A DNA stretch of 64,000 bases from Flavisolibacter longurius (GCA_013327885.1 JABUMY010000011.1:157174-221173); one strand, 5' to 3'. Shown: positions 17,895 through 26,725, numbered from the stretch's first letter. Program-made: numbers and translations. The notes: a model not told the origin generated them from the letters alone.

Positions 17895-18845
17895 ATGCAA
17901 CAAGAGAAGGAAAAAGGAAATCGCTATTCGCTGGCCGCTTTTTGGACCATCCTGAAAAAAGCGGCCAAACGGTTGGGAAAAAACAGCCCGATTCACCTGG
18001 CCGGCGCCACGGCTTTTGTGGCCACGTTTTCGCTGGCGCCCATCTTTGTGCTCATCATTCACCTGCTCGGCGGGCTGCTTGGTAAAAAAGAGATACGGCA
18101 GCGCATCATCCAAAAATTTTCGGAAGATGCACCTGAAGACAGTGTATCGCAGCTCCGGCAATTCATCGATGGCTTTCAGCAATTGTGGGGAGAATGGTAT
18201 ATCAACGTAGGCCTTTTTATTTTCCTGCTATTTGGCTCGTCCAAACTTTTTATTCTTATCCGCAGCTCCTTTTACCAGTTGTGGCGACTAAAACATTTCC
18301 ACGACAAAAAGCTCCGGTTCCAGGTCCGGAAATGGTTGTTCCCGGTAGCGCTGATCATCTCTGCCGGTGTGCTGCTGATGACAGGTGTGCTGGGGCACAG
18401 CCTGCGTTCTTTTTTAGGTGAAGCTGTGGCTGAAATTTCGCCATCTGCGCTGGAATATTTCAACAGTCTTTACCGGCACGGCGTTTCCCTCCTGGTAGCC
18501 TGGCTTTGGTTTGCTATCGTGTTTCGTTATCTCACGGATGCAAGGCCACAATGGCCTACGGTATTTGTGGGCGCCTTCTTTACATCGGTCCTGTATAACA
18601 TTGGCAAAACCATTCTGCAACCCAGTCTTTCGTTTGGAAAGATCCATGCCGTGTTTGGCACATCGGCCTCGCTGGTGATGCTGCAGTTGTTCATCTTCTA
18701 CATTTCTCTGCTTATTTATTTTGGGGCTGCTTTTACGTTTGAGTGGGCCCGTTATTACAAGCAAACCGTTTACATTCCCGAAGAGTTGAGTTATTACAAG
18801 CTGGAGGAAAAAAGAGCCAAGGACGACAACGGCGATTCGGATTAG
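17895..18845 (+). CDS. YihY/BrkB-family inner membrane protein
   Basis: 316 residues with about six hydrophobic segments between 35 and 280 and the family pattern HLAGATAFVATFSLAPIFVL near the start and TSVLYNIGKTIL later. The soluble C-terminus is charged. Members were once called ribonuclease BN, which is wrong, and their function is not settled; transport or envelope roles have been proposed. A strong hairpin terminator follows at 18862-18901. Confidence 0.9.
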   Translation: MQQEKEKGNRYSLAAFWTILKKAAKRLGKNSPIHLAGATAFVATFSLAPIFVLIIHLLGGLLGKKEIRQRIIQKFSEDAPEDSVSQLRQFIDGFQQLWGEWYINVGLFIFLLFGSSKLFILIRSSFYQLWRLKHFHDKKLRFQVRKWLFPVALIISAGVLLMTGVLGHSLRSFLGEAVAEISPSALEYFNSLYRHGVSLLVAWLWFAIVFRYLTDARPQWPTVFVGAFFTSVLYNIGKTILQPSLSFGKIHAVFGTSASLVMLQLFIFYISLLIYFGAAFTFEWARYYKQTVYIPEELSYYKLEEKRAKDDNGDSD

Positions 18846-18861
18846 TTGTTACCATTAAAAA

Positions 18862-18901
18862 AGCGAAACGGTGTTGGCAGGATTGTCAACACCGTTTCGC
18901 T
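18862..18901 (+). terminator. Intrinsic terminator or stable 3' hairpin
   Basis: AGCGAAACGGTGTTG pairs perfectly with CAACACCGTTTCGCT around a 10-base loop, 17 bp past the YihY stop. The 3' T run is poor (TATAAG). Confidence 0.75.
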
Positions 18902-19005
18902 ATAAGACATCAGCCAATGCGTAACCAGTAACCAAGGTTTCCGGCAATGCATTTCCCTGCCAGCGGTTGTTGCTGGCCCTTCTTGTAAAATACAGAGGCG
19001 ATTGT

Positions 19006-19206
19006 TTACGCTTGCTGCCTGTCGTCCTGCTGCTCTTTTTCTTCTCTTTCCTCTTTTGTCCAGCCGGAGGTTTCGCCCGAATGTTCAAACGGTCCTTCTG
19101 CTCTTTTGGTATGCGGCTGCGAGATGTGAACCTGCTCACCACCTTCCCGGTTTTGTGCTGTTTGTTGCTGCTCGTTTTCCTGCGCAGCGTGTTTTTCTTT
19201 ATGCAT
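19006..19206 (-). CDS. Small hydrophilic protein, unknown function
   Basis: 66 residues, almost only polar (His, Gln, Glu, Lys, Arg), including EHSGETSGWTKEEREEKEQQ. The ATG at 19206 follows an A-rich leader (AAAAGAAAT), a plausible initiation region. An overlapping minus-strand frame (18900-19142) is less likely. It could be a stress-type disordered protein; it may also be spurious. Confidence 0.45.
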   Translation of the reverse strand: MHKEKHAAQENEQQQTAQNREGGEQVHISQPHTKRAEGPFEHSGETSGWTKEEREEKEQQDDRQQA

Positions 19207-19291
19207 AAAAAATATTTCTTTTAATCAAGACAATTAAAATTCAATGCCAGCTTTTACGCAGACAACATGTGTTTTGTAAAGAAGCGCTACC

Positions 19292-19972
19292 CTACCGTTG
19301 CACATCCGAATGGACCTCTTCTTCCCCTTCAACAGGCTCGGTTTCTTTTTTCCTGCGCTTGTTTTTCCGCACCTGCAGCACCACCGGTATCAGCAGCAAA
19401 AGAACAGAGGCCGGCAGGATATAACCCAGGTAGTTTTTGATCTCGGGAAACCGGTTACCAAGAAAATAACCGGTAAACAAAAAGAGGCTTAGGTAAAGGA
19501 TCACGGCCAGCACCGTCAGTCCATAGAACCGCCGCCGTGGCATGTGTGTAATGCCGGCGATCACCGGTGTAAAGGGCCGCACTACCGGGAAGAATTTGCC
19601 GGCAATAATGGATGTTTTTTTGTGGCGCTCGATGTAGTCGTGCGCCATCTGCAGGTACTGCTTTTTAAAATACCAGGTATCTTTTTTCTGGTAGAGATTT
19701 TTACCAAACTTGCGACCAATAAAATAGCCGGTACTGTCGCCGCACATGGCTGCTAAGGACAGCAGGATAAAAAACGCAACAATTGAAATATCAAGTGTGC
19801 CGGTACTGACCAGCAGGCCGGAGGTAAACACCAGCGTTTCGCCACCGGGTACAATGAGCCCGAGCAAGAAGCCGGTCTCGGCAAAAACAAGGATAACGAT
19901 CAGCGCAATGCCACCCCATTCGATCAGGTTATTTGTTTGAAACAGCAAATCCATACGCAACAAATTAATCAC
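19292..19972 (-). CDS. DedA-family membrane protein
   Basis: Inner-membrane protein of the VTT/DedA fold; family members are undecaprenyl-phosphate or phospholipid flippases. The 226 residues contain GFLLGLIVPGGETLVFTSGLL and the hallmark GKFFPVVRPFTPVIAG, with about five hydrophobic segments. The charged C-terminal tail (about 195-226) is poorly conserved. Initiation may be at the internal Met at 19954. Inverted heptamer arrays lie just upstream. Confidence 0.9.
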   Translation of the reverse strand: MINLLRMDLLFQTNNLIEWGGIALIVILVFAETGFLLGLIVPGGETLVFTSGLLVSTGTLDISIVAFFILLSLAAMCGDSTGYFIGRKFGKNLYQKKDTWYFKKQYLQMAHDYIERHKKTSIIAGKFFPVVRPFTPVIAGITHMPRRRFYGLTVLAVILYLSLFLFTGYFLGNRFPEIKNYLGYILPASVLLLLIPVVLQVRKNKRRKKETEPVEGEEEVHSDVQR

Positions 19973-20007
19973 ACGCTATAAATGCAAAAAGGATTGTGCC
20001 AGTAAAG

Positions 20008-20091
20008 GAGTAGTGAGAAGCAAGTAGCGAGTAGTAGTGAAGCGTAGCGGACTCACCACTGACAACTCACTCACAAACCGGCCTTTGTGCG
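20008..20091. repeat. Inverted heptamer arrays with conserved cap
   Basis: The left array (20008-20035) has four units near GAGTAGC. The right array (20051-20071) has three units near ACTCACC, roughly the reverse complement. The right array runs into the imperfect palindrome CACAAACCGGCCTTTGTGCG (20072-20091), which ends 5 bp before the stop codon of the leftward DUF4112 gene. A nearly identical cap follows the array at 41945-41972. Confidence 0.78.
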
Positions 20092-20096
20092 TAAGC

Positions 20097-20567
20097 TTAA
20101 AAGATGCTGGTGATGAGCCTGTATAAAAGCCAGATGATGCCGGCAAGGACCAGTCCTAATATAAGCAGTACCGGCACCACAACCCGCCAGGCACCGCCGC
20201 GGTAACGGCCGTGCTGGTAGTACTGCTGCATCAGTCGTATGTTTTTTACGTTGGCCTTGTGTACAAAGTCAAACAAGTCGCCAACAATGGGAATGGCACC
20301 CAGCGCCGCATCAACCACAATGTTGAGGATCATCCGCGCCAGCACATAACCACTGGCACCATTGCGTGCCATCAGCAAAACAAGATAACCCGAAACTGCA
20401 AATGTGGAAAGATCACCCACACCGGGAATCAGGCCCAGCAAACCATCCAGCCCAAACCGGAAGTTTGTTCCGGGGAAGGTAAATTTTGTGTCCATCCACC
20501 GTGCTATCCATTCAACGCCTTTCAATTCACGGGGCAGCGGCGGCAGTTGTTTTTGTGCCATGTACAA
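20097..20567 (-). CDS. DUF4112 domain protein
   Basis: 156 residues. The DUF4112 pattern is clear: FGLDGLLGLIPGVGDLSTFAVSGYLVL, then NIVVDAALGAIPIVGDLFDFVHKAN, i.e. two GxIPxVGD repeats in hydrophobic surroundings. A C-terminal membrane segment spans about 128-150. It is probably an inner-membrane protein; function unknown. The start may be the second Met (20561). Confidence 0.88.
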   Translation of the reverse strand: MYMAQKQLPPLPRELKGVEWIARWMDTKFTFPGTNFRFGLDGLLGLIPGVGDLSTFAVSGYLVLLMARNGASGYVLARMILNIVVDAALGAIPIVGDLFDFVHKANVKNIRLMQQYYQHGRYRGGAWRVVVPVLLILGLVLAGIIWLLYRLITSIF

Positions 20568-20731
20568 CTCTTTTTCTTTCCTCTGTATAACTATCGTACC
20601 AAAGCGGGCCGAACGTTTTCAAAAGTTGTGGAAGAGGCTGATTTCCAAAGCATCTCATCCGTTTAAGGCATAATTTTTTCCGTAGTGATTTGCTTACGTA
20701 ACCCAGCTTTTAACCATTAAAATTTAATAGT

Positions 20732-21829
20732 ATGGCTAACAGAAATTTTAACAAGAGATCGCAATCCCGTCAATCCAACCAGGATTGGGAACAAAACAGG
20801 GACCGCAACCGCGAACAGTATGGCAGCATGTACAACAGCAGACAGGATTATGGTGATGTTGGCTACAGTGGTGACTCGGCACACGGCATGGGTAACACCG
20901 ATTATGAAGGTGGCTATAATCGTGTCAATTACATCCCGGACAACAACGACAACCGCAACTACGGCAACCGTGACCAGGACAGAGGACAATACGGAAACAC
21001 AAGTGGTTACCGCGGCAACGACCGCAACGATGACTGGCAGCGTTATGGCAATGCGGGTTATAACGACAACCGGCACGACTGGAACCGCAGGAATATGGGC
21101 GACTCGTGGAGCAGTGACAGTGGCTGGAACCGCAGGCAGCAAAGCAGCAGCAATTGGGGTGATAACGACCGGCAGGATTGGGGCCGTGGCAATGTAAACA
21201 CAGGTAACTACGACAGCGACCGCCAATACGGCAACCGCGGCTATGGCAGCAATTACGGCAACATGAATAATGATTACAACCGCGACTGGAGCCGCAACCG
21301 AAATGCGGGTAGCTATGACCGTGATCACCGCCGCGACGATAACGACAATTGGTGGGAACGTACAAAAGACAAAGTTTCCGGTTGGTTCAGCGATGATGAC
21401 GACAACAATGACCGTGATCGAAACCGGCCGTATTCGAGCCACCGCGGCAAAGGCCCAAGCGATTACCGTCGCTCACAGGACCGCATACGAGAGGACATTT
21501 GCGACCGCCTGACCGATGACGACCGGGTGGATGCCAGCAACATCAGCGTGCAGATCGACAGTGATGCCGTGATCCTTAGCGGTACCGTTAACAGCCGCGA
21601 GGAAAAGCGCAGGGCTGAAGACCTGGTGGAATCGGTTTCCGGCGTACGCAACGTAGAGAACCGCCTGCGGGTAGGCACAACAAGTGGACTGGCCTCGCAT
21701 GATTATACCGGCACAACCGACCGCGTTGGCGGCATCGGGTCTGAGTCGGGTACAACCAACGAGATCATCCGGAATGTGGCCAACGACCGCAGCACCGATG
21801 ATACCAAAAACAGGAACAAAACCTTGTAA
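20732..21829 (+). CDS. BON-domain protein with long Asn/Asp/Arg/Gly/Tyr-rich N-terminus
   Basis: 365 residues. About 1-205 is low-complexity, dominated by Asn, Asp, Arg, Gly, Tyr and Ser. A WWERTKDKVSGWFSDDDD motif follows, then a BON domain (about 250-315: IREDICDRLTDDDRVDASNISVQ ... GTVNSREEKRRAEDLVESVSGVRNVENRL). BON domains bind membranes or peptidoglycan-associated partners in stress and osmotic proteins. No signal peptide is visible. The N-terminal part has prion-like composition, which may support condensate formation (inference). A terminator follows at 21850-21878. Confidence 0.88.
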   Translation: MANRNFNKRSQSRQSNQDWEQNRDRNREQYGSMYNSRQDYGDVGYSGDSAHGMGNTDYEGGYNRVNYIPDNNDNRNYGNRDQDRGQYGNTSGYRGNDRNDDWQRYGNAGYNDNRHDWNRRNMGDSWSSDSGWNRRQQSSSNWGDNDRQDWGRGNVNTGNYDSDRQYGNRGYGSNYGNMNNDYNRDWSRNRNAGSYDRDHRRDDNDNWWERTKDKVSGWFSDDDDNNDRDRNRPYSSHRGKGPSDYRRSQDRIREDICDRLTDDDRVDASNISVQIDSDAVILSGTVNSREEKRRAEDLVESVSGVRNVENRLRVGTTSGLASHDYTGTTDRVGGIGSESGTTNEIIRNVANDRSTDDTKNRNKTL

Positions 21830-21849
21830 GGTTGTTTGCTTATTTTGTT

Positions 21850-21878
21850 AAAGAGCGTCTCCCCTGGAGACGCTCTTT
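21850..21878 (+). terminator. Intrinsic terminator after BON-protein gene
   Basis: AAAGAGCGTCTCC, a 3-base loop, GGAGACGCTCTTT; a perfect 13-bp stem 20 bp beyond the stop. Confidence 0.85.
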
Positions 21879-21986
21879 GTCTGTTACCATTTAGCGTAGC
21901 TACGTATAAACCCAAACCAGCTATATCACACATCGGCTTCGAAAGAAGAGGTTTGCAATTGCAGGTGCCGGCAGCACGGTGTCACC

Positions 21987-22427
21987 TTATTCTTCCTCAA
22001 AGCGGTGGCTCCTGTTTCTTTGGTTGAACCAACGCAACACCAAAGCAGTGAGGCAAAACACCACCTCTATCGCCAACCACTGGTTGCCAAATGCGCCGAG
22101 GCTGCCATCGGCCAGGATGGTCAGGATGCGGGAAATAGCATACAATCCCCAAAAAACACCAAGCAGGGCCAGGCTTTCGGTGCGGTCTCGTTTCAGGGTG
22201 TACAGCATGCAGAGCACAAAGGTGAGTCCCACACCACCGTAGACCCCGCGGATAGAGCTGATGGCATCGTTGTTGGGAAGCTTGGTGGCAACCAGATCCA
22301 TCACCGCCTGCGGGCTAAAAAGCGCCATTACGCTGACCGATAAAACACTAATGGCGGAAAAAAGAACATAACCGGTAGAAGACCAGTGCAGAAGTTTGTT
22401 TGCTTTCATTTCAATTTCGTTTAGCAT
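21987..22427 (-). CDS. DUF4345-like membrane protein
   Basis: 146 residues with four hydrophobic segments and the pattern SIRGVYGGVGLTFVLCMLYT followed by LALLGVFWGLYAISRILTI, resembling DUF4345. Function unknown. The start is probably the internal Met at 22409 (MKANKLLHW). It lies just downstream of the Crp-like regulator gene and may be its operon partner. Confidence 0.75.
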   Translation of the reverse strand: MLNEIEMKANKLLHWSSTGYVLFSAISVLSVSVMALFSPQAVMDLVATKLPNNDAISSIRGVYGGVGLTFVLCMLYTLKRDRTESLALLGVFWGLYAISRILTILADGSLGAFGNQWLAIEVVFCLTALVLRWFNQRNRSHRFEEE

Positions 22428-22476
22428 GCAAACATCTCAACTTGGCAAAAAAAGAATCTTGGTAAAAGCCAAGATT

Positions 22477-23082
22477 TCAGATGCGGACGGAATTCAGCAG
22501 CTTGCTGAAATTGGTGGCATTAATGCCCAGGTAATTTGCCAGGTATTTGTGCGGCACCAGTTGCAGGATATGCGGGCTGCGCCGAAGCAGTTGCCGGAAC
22601 TTTTCTTCCGATGAAAAACACTGCAGCTCCACCATGCGTTGCAACAGGCCCTGCATGCTGGCGGCAAGCGCTTTGCGTACAAAGGCTTCGGTGGCCGGCA
22701 CAGTTTGCAAAAGGGTTTGCAGTTCGGGGTAAGAAAGTTGAAGGAAGAGCGATGGCGTGAGTGATTCGTAATAATACCCCGATGGCTTTTGTTGGAGAAA
22801 GGCATCCACGATACCGCCAAACGAAGGAGCGTAGGTAAACAGCAGGGTGGCTTCGCGTTCCTGTTCATCCAGGTAAAAAATGCGCTGCACGCCTTCGGCT
22901 ACAAAATAAAGATAAGGCTCACGGCTACCCGCAACCGTAATGGTTTGCCGGCGGCCTTCGGAGCGAAGCTTCCAAGGCTGGCTGAAAAGGCTCCATTCAT
23001 CTGCTGTAAACGGATGAATGGTGCAAACCGTTTGTTGAAGTAGATAGAAAGCATTTTCCTGCTGGCTGGGATCCTGGGGCAT
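22477..23082 (-). CDS. Crp/Fnr-family transcriptional regulator
   Basis: 201 residues: a cyclic-nucleotide-binding-like beta roll (about 25-135), the dimer helix (about 135-160) and a C-terminal helix-turn-helix (LVPHKYLANYLGINATNFSKLLN, about 175-198). No Fe-S cysteine cluster as in Fnr is seen, and the phosphate-binding residues of true CRP are not obvious, so the ligand is unknown. It is divergent from the drug exporter at 23263, with palindromes between them, which suggests it controls that gene. Confidence 0.88.
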   Translation of the reverse strand: MPQDPSQQENAFYLLQQTVCTIHPFTADEWSLFSQPWKLRSEGRRQTITVAGSREPYLYFVAEGVQRIFYLDEQEREATLLFTYAPSFGGIVDAFLQQKPSGYYYESLTPSLFLQLSYPELQTLLQTVPATEAFVRKALAASMQGLLQRMVELQCFSSEEKFRQLLRRSPHILQLVPHKYLANYLGINATNFSKLLNSVRI

Positions 23083-23125
23083 GGCGCTAAGCTACAGTTT
23101 TGATGCTTTTCTGCAAATGGGAAAA

Positions 23126-23153
23126 GCTGTACAGTAAAGCCTGTGTGCACAGG
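23126..23153. promoter_or_regulatory. Palindromes between crp-like and MFS genes
   Basis: CTGTACAG (23126-23133) and CCTGTG-TG-CACAGG (23140-23153), both perfect, lie in the 180-bp divergent spacer. Both contain the half-site CTGT, as expected of tandem binding sites for a dimeric regulator such as the adjacent Crp-like protein. Confidence 0.4.
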
Positions 23154-23262
23154 GAGTTTCACAAAACCTGTTGAAAAAAATGGTGCGTCCACGCCACGAA
23201 TGCCGTTACTTTGCCGGCTGATCTTTACACGAGGGCTTGCTGTAGACGATACAAAGAATAGT

Positions 23263-24513
23263 ATGAAGAAGAAGACACCGACGAGCCGCTTTTCACTGAT
23301 CCTTTTGCTGGGTTTACTTTCCGCCCTTGGCCCCTTTTCCATCGACATGTACTTGCCGGGCTTTCCCGTCATTGCCGCCGATCTGAATACGTCCGTTGAC
23401 CGTGTTTCGTATTCCCTCTCCAGCTATTTTGTGGGGGTTTGCGTGGGGCAAATGCTGTGGGGACCGTTGCTCGACCGCTATGGCCGTAAGCGGCCGCTTT
23501 ACATGGGCATTGCCATCTATATCCTGGCTTCGCTGGGCTGTGCGGTTGCCGGCAATATCGAAATGCTGATCGGCTTCCGGTTTTTGCAGGCGTTGGGTGG
23601 CTGTGTGGGCATGGTGGCGCCACGGGCGGTAGTGCGGGATGTTTTCCCGGTTTGGGAAAACGCAAAAGTGTTTTCACTTCTTATCCTGGTCATTGGCGTT
23701 TCGCCCATTATTGCACCAACGGCAGGTTCGTTTTTTATCACAGCTCTTGGCTGGCATTCGGTCTTTGTGGTACTGGCGATATTGAGTGTGCTGCTTCTCC
23801 TGGCCGTTATTTTTTACCTGCCCGAAAGCAAGCAACCCGACCCGGGCTTTTCGCTCCGGCCAAAGCCCATTGTCAACAAGTTTTGGTACGTGCTGAAAGA
23901 GCCGCAATTCTTTACCTATTCGCTTACCGGTGCCGTGGCCTCGGCCGGGTTGTATGCGTATTTATCAGGTTCGCCTTTTGTGTTTATGTCCCTGTTTGGC
24001 GTTAGTGAACAGCACTATAGCTGGATCTTTGCCCTCATCGCCGCAGGCCTTATCGGCAGCAGCCAGTTGAACAATGTATTGCTGAAAAAATACAGCAGCC
24101 AGCAGATCATTCGCACCGTGCTGACGGTGCAGGTAGGCGTTGGGCTTTTGCTGGCCATTGGCACCGCCGCCCATGTTCTTAACCTCTACACCACCATCTT
24201 CCTGATCTTTTTATTTCTCTGCTGCCAGGGGTTTTCTTTTCCCAATGCGTCGGCACTTTCTATGGCCCCCTTTAGCCGGGAAGCCGGTTCGGCTTCGGCC
24301 TTGATGGGAGCCATTCAGATGGGGATTGGTGCAGTGGCTTCGGCGCTTGTTGGCGTGTTCTTCAACAACACCGCTTTGCCCATGACGGGAGTGATGGCCG
24401 GCTGTGCGCTTATTGCCATCCTGATCCTGGTTACCGGCCAGCGAAAAATTCGCTACAAAGCAAGACTAACCGATAATAACGAGCAGGCTGTTGATCAAAT
24501 TGAAAAGTTGTAA
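23263..24513 (+). CDS. Bcr/CflA-type MFS drug exporter
   Basis: Proton-driven multidrug exporter of the major facilitator superfamily. 416 residues with 12 hydrophobic segments. The DMYLPGFP block (28-35) is typical of the Bcr/CflA subfamily, and motif A (GQMLWGPLLDRYGRKRP, 62-78) lies in loop 2-3. I chose the ATG at 23263 because upstream in-frame residues are not membrane-like. A terminator follows at 24516-24566. Confidence 0.92.
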   Translation: MKKKTPTSRFSLILLLGLLSALGPFSIDMYLPGFPVIAADLNTSVDRVSYSLSSYFVGVCVGQMLWGPLLDRYGRKRPLYMGIAIYILASLGCAVAGNIEMLIGFRFLQALGGCVGMVAPRAVVRDVFPVWENAKVFSLLILVIGVSPIIAPTAGSFFITALGWHSVFVVLAILSVLLLLAVIFYLPESKQPDPGFSLRPKPIVNKFWYVLKEPQFFTYSLTGAVASAGLYAYLSGSPFVFMSLFGVSEQHYSWIFALIAAGLIGSSQLNNVLLKKYSSQQIIRTVLTVQVGVGLLLAIGTAAHVLNLYTTIFLIFLFLCCQGFSFPNASALSMAPFSREAGSASALMGAIQMGIGAVASALVGVFFNNTALPMTGVMAGCALIAILILVTGQRKIRYKARLTDNNEQAVDQIEKL

Positions 24514-24515
24514 AC

Positions 24516-24566
24516 ACAACAGGAAAAACCCGCAGCGAAAAATTGGCTGCGGGTTTTTTCTGTTGT
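24516..24566. terminator. Bidirectional intrinsic terminator
   Basis: AAAAACCCGCAGC with GCTGCGGGTTTTTT, extended by an outer ACAACAG/CTGTTGT pair. It lies between the convergent exporter and alcohol dehydrogenase genes. Confidence 0.9.
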
Positions 24567-25639
24567 CAGGCTTCGTCCTTCAGCGATTGCATATCGATAA
24601 CATAACGAAACCGCACCTCTTCGTTTTGCATGCGGTCAAACGCATCGTTGATGTCCTGCATCGGAATAATTTCTACCAGCGGTGCAATGTTGTGTTCGGC
24701 ACAAAAGTCAAGCACTTCCTGTGTTTCTTTGATGCCGCCGATAAGCGAGCCCGTAACCGTGCGCCGATGAAAGGCCACTTCGTTGTTATCGATGCCCTTT
24801 TTGTATTTGCCCAGCATGCCTACGGTTACCAGTACACCGTCTTTTTTGAGCAGTGAAATATAGGGGTTGATGTCGAAGGGATCGGGAATGGTGATGAGGA
24901 TAAAATCAAACGAAAGCCCGGCTTTTTTCATGCTTTCTTCTTCTTCGGAAAGAAGAACATTGGCAGCACCTAATTCAATGGCGGCCGACCGTTTTTCTTC
25001 CGATGTGGTAATGACTGTAACCTCGGCGCCCATGGCCTTGGCCAGTTGCACCGCCATGTGGCCCAATCCGCCCAAACCTGCCACCGCTACCTTATCACCC
25101 TGCTTTACCTTCCAGTGCTTCAGCGGCGAATAGGTGGTGATGCCGGCACAAAGAATCGGCGCTGCTTTTTTAATGTCGATGGCATCGGGTATGCGCAGCA
25201 CAAAATCTTCCTTCACTACGATGTTTACCGAGTAGCCGCCATAGGTGTTCGTGCCGTCGGGTTTCATGGGACCGTTATACGTGGCCGTCCAGCCCTTAGG
25301 GCCTTCGCAATACTGCTCTTCGCCATCCTGGCAGGAAGGGCATTTGCCGCAGGAATCGATCATACAGCCAACACCCACAATGTCGCCGGTCTTGAACTTT
25401 TTTACCGCACCGCCGGCTTCCACCACACGGCCAATGATCTCATGCCCCGGCACACAGGGATACACCGTATTGCCCCAGTCGTTTTTTACCTGGTGCAGGT
25501 CCGAGTGGCAAACACCGCAGTATAAAATATCAATCAACACTTCGTCTGCCTTGGGTGCTTCCCGTTCAAACTCCATTTGATCCAGCTTGTGCAGAAACGA
25601 TCCTTTGGCACCGTACCCCTTGCTCTTAATTTTTTCCAT
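24566..25639 (-). CDS. Zinc-dependent NAD(P) alcohol dehydrogenase, CAD/YahK type
   Basis: 357 residues. Catalytic zinc ligands are C41 (CGVCHSD), H66-E67 (GHE) and C164. Structural zinc ligands are C97, C100, C103 and C111. The Rossmann motif is GLGGLGH (188-194). It resembles the cinnamyl alcohol dehydrogenase/YahK class that reduces aldehydes with NADPH. The GHEIIGRV and NTYGGYSVN blocks fit that group. It is a single gene with no pathway neighbours, so a detoxifying aldehyde reductase role is likely. Confidence 0.93.
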   Translation of the reverse strand: MEKIKSKGYGAKGSFLHKLDQMEFEREAPKADEVLIDILYCGVCHSDLHQVKNDWGNTVYPCVPGHEIIGRVVEAGGAVKKFKTGDIVGVGCMIDSCGKCPSCQDGEEQYCEGPKGWTATYNGPMKPDGTNTYGGYSVNIVVKEDFVLRIPDAIDIKKAAPILCAGITTYSPLKHWKVKQGDKVAVAGLGGLGHMAVQLAKAMGAEVTVITTSEEKRSAAIELGAANVLLSEEEESMKKAGLSFDFILITIPDPFDINPYISLLKKDGVLVTVGMLGKYKKGIDNNEVAFHRRTVTGSLIGGIKETQEVLDFCAEHNIAPLVEIIPMQDINDAFDRMQNEEVRFRYVIDMQSLKDEA

Positions 25640-25828
25640 GACGCGATTTTAAATTGATTGCATTTGCCGCTTCCCCAACTTTCACTTGACCCTTTTTTGT
25701 GAACTAAAACAGTGTAAGTACAAAGCGGTGGTTCAACAAACACAGGAAAATTATTTTTCATGTGAAGGCGCAAAAGAATTATGCCCGGTGACTATGTTCA
25801 CAATCCTGCAATGTTGCAGAACGCGAAA

Positions 25829-25854
25829 TAAAAAAAGGCTGCACAAGGCAGCCC
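25829..25854 (-). terminator. Intrinsic terminator for porin-like gene
   Basis: On the minus strand GGCTGC, a 5-base loop, GCAGCC and a run of seven T, about 30 bp past the stop of the leftward gene at 25882. Confidence 0.85.
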
Positions 25855-25881
25855 GGGTACGCTAGAACGGCATGGCAGGTA

Positions 25882-26532
25882 CTAAAAGCGGTAACCCACA
25901 AATAGCTGCACAACGCCATTTTTCAGGTTGGTGGTTTCAGGGTTGAACGGCAAAGGGTAAGCGTTGGGTTCAGAGGCTGCGGATTCGTATCGCTTGTATA
26001 GTTTTCCCAGTCCAAGGTTGTACCGGCCGCCGATCAAAAAGCCGGCAGCGGGATTGAGCTCTATGCCAGCGGCAAAGCCGTAATCGATCCGGTTCATCAG
26101 TCCAGTGATGGTACTGTCCTTTGTGCCGCTCAGCTTTGAGTTCAGCAGCACGCCGATCTGCGCACCGGCTTGCAGTTGAAAAAAGCGGCCAATGCCCAAG
26201 GTCACCAGTTGCGGCAGGTAGATGTAATCGTTCAGCACATCCGTGTTTTTTCCGCCATCGTCAAAAGAATAACCCTGGCGGGAGAAAACGATCTCGGAGC
26301 GAAAGCCTTTGCCCGTACGTGACGTTGGGGCATAAAAAGCGCTGACCATAAAGCCGCTGCGGTTGCCGGGTTTAAAGCCTTCTTTGCTGCCCGATACATA
26401 GGACCAGTTGTAACCGGCTTTGAGTCCGAAATGCTGTTTGTAAGGGTCTTCAATTTTCCGTGTATCGATGTCTTGTGCAAAAGAGAACGATGTAATGAGG
26501 CAGGCCAATAGTGTATATAAAACGTTCTTCAT
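25882..26532 (-). CDS. Outer-membrane beta-barrel protein (PorT-like)
   Basis: 216 residues with signal peptide MKNVLYTLLACLITSFSFAQ. The mature part shows alternating hydrophobic strands (HFGLKAGYNWSYVSG, GFRSEIVFSRQGYSF, FLIGGRYNLGLGKLY) and the C-terminal VVQLFVGYRF with terminal Phe, as expected for barrel assembly. It resembles the Bacteroidota PorT-family barrels. I start it at 26532; a longer frame adds a non-signal extension. Cargo unknown. Confidence 0.85.
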   Translation of the reverse strand: MKNVLYTLLACLITSFSFAQDIDTRKIEDPYKQHFGLKAGYNWSYVSGSKEGFKPGNRSGFMVSAFYAPTSRTGKGFRSEIVFSRQGYSFDDGGKNTDVLNDYIYLPQLVTLGIGRFFQLQAGAQIGVLLNSKLSGTKDSTITGLMNRIDYGFAAGIELNPAAGFLIGGRYNLGLGKLYKRYESAASEPNAYPLPFNPETTNLKNGVVQLFVGYRF

Positions 26533-26725
26533 GTCAGTTGTTTTGTATTGCAAAGAAGCAACAACCAGTGAGCGAAATAAGGGCAAACGCAAGGGGCCGG
26601 CTGTTTTCATGCCTGAATTGAAAAAACAAGGCCCCGAATTGTGATGCGGAATTAAAAACGGCTGCACTCATTACTGCAAACGGCCATGCAATCTGTGGTA
26701 TATTCATGCATAAAAATCTATTTGC

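Noticed and set aside
18900..19142. 80-residue minus-strand frame
   Set aside because: Overlaps the more plausible 19006-19206 gene and runs into a terminator hairpin region; biased Arg/Lys/Ser composition.
20717..21442. Minus-strand frame of 241 residues, almost all Val, Ile and Ala
   Set aside because: Antisense of the Asn/Asp/Arg-rich BON protein; the composition is a by-product of that bias, not a membrane protein.
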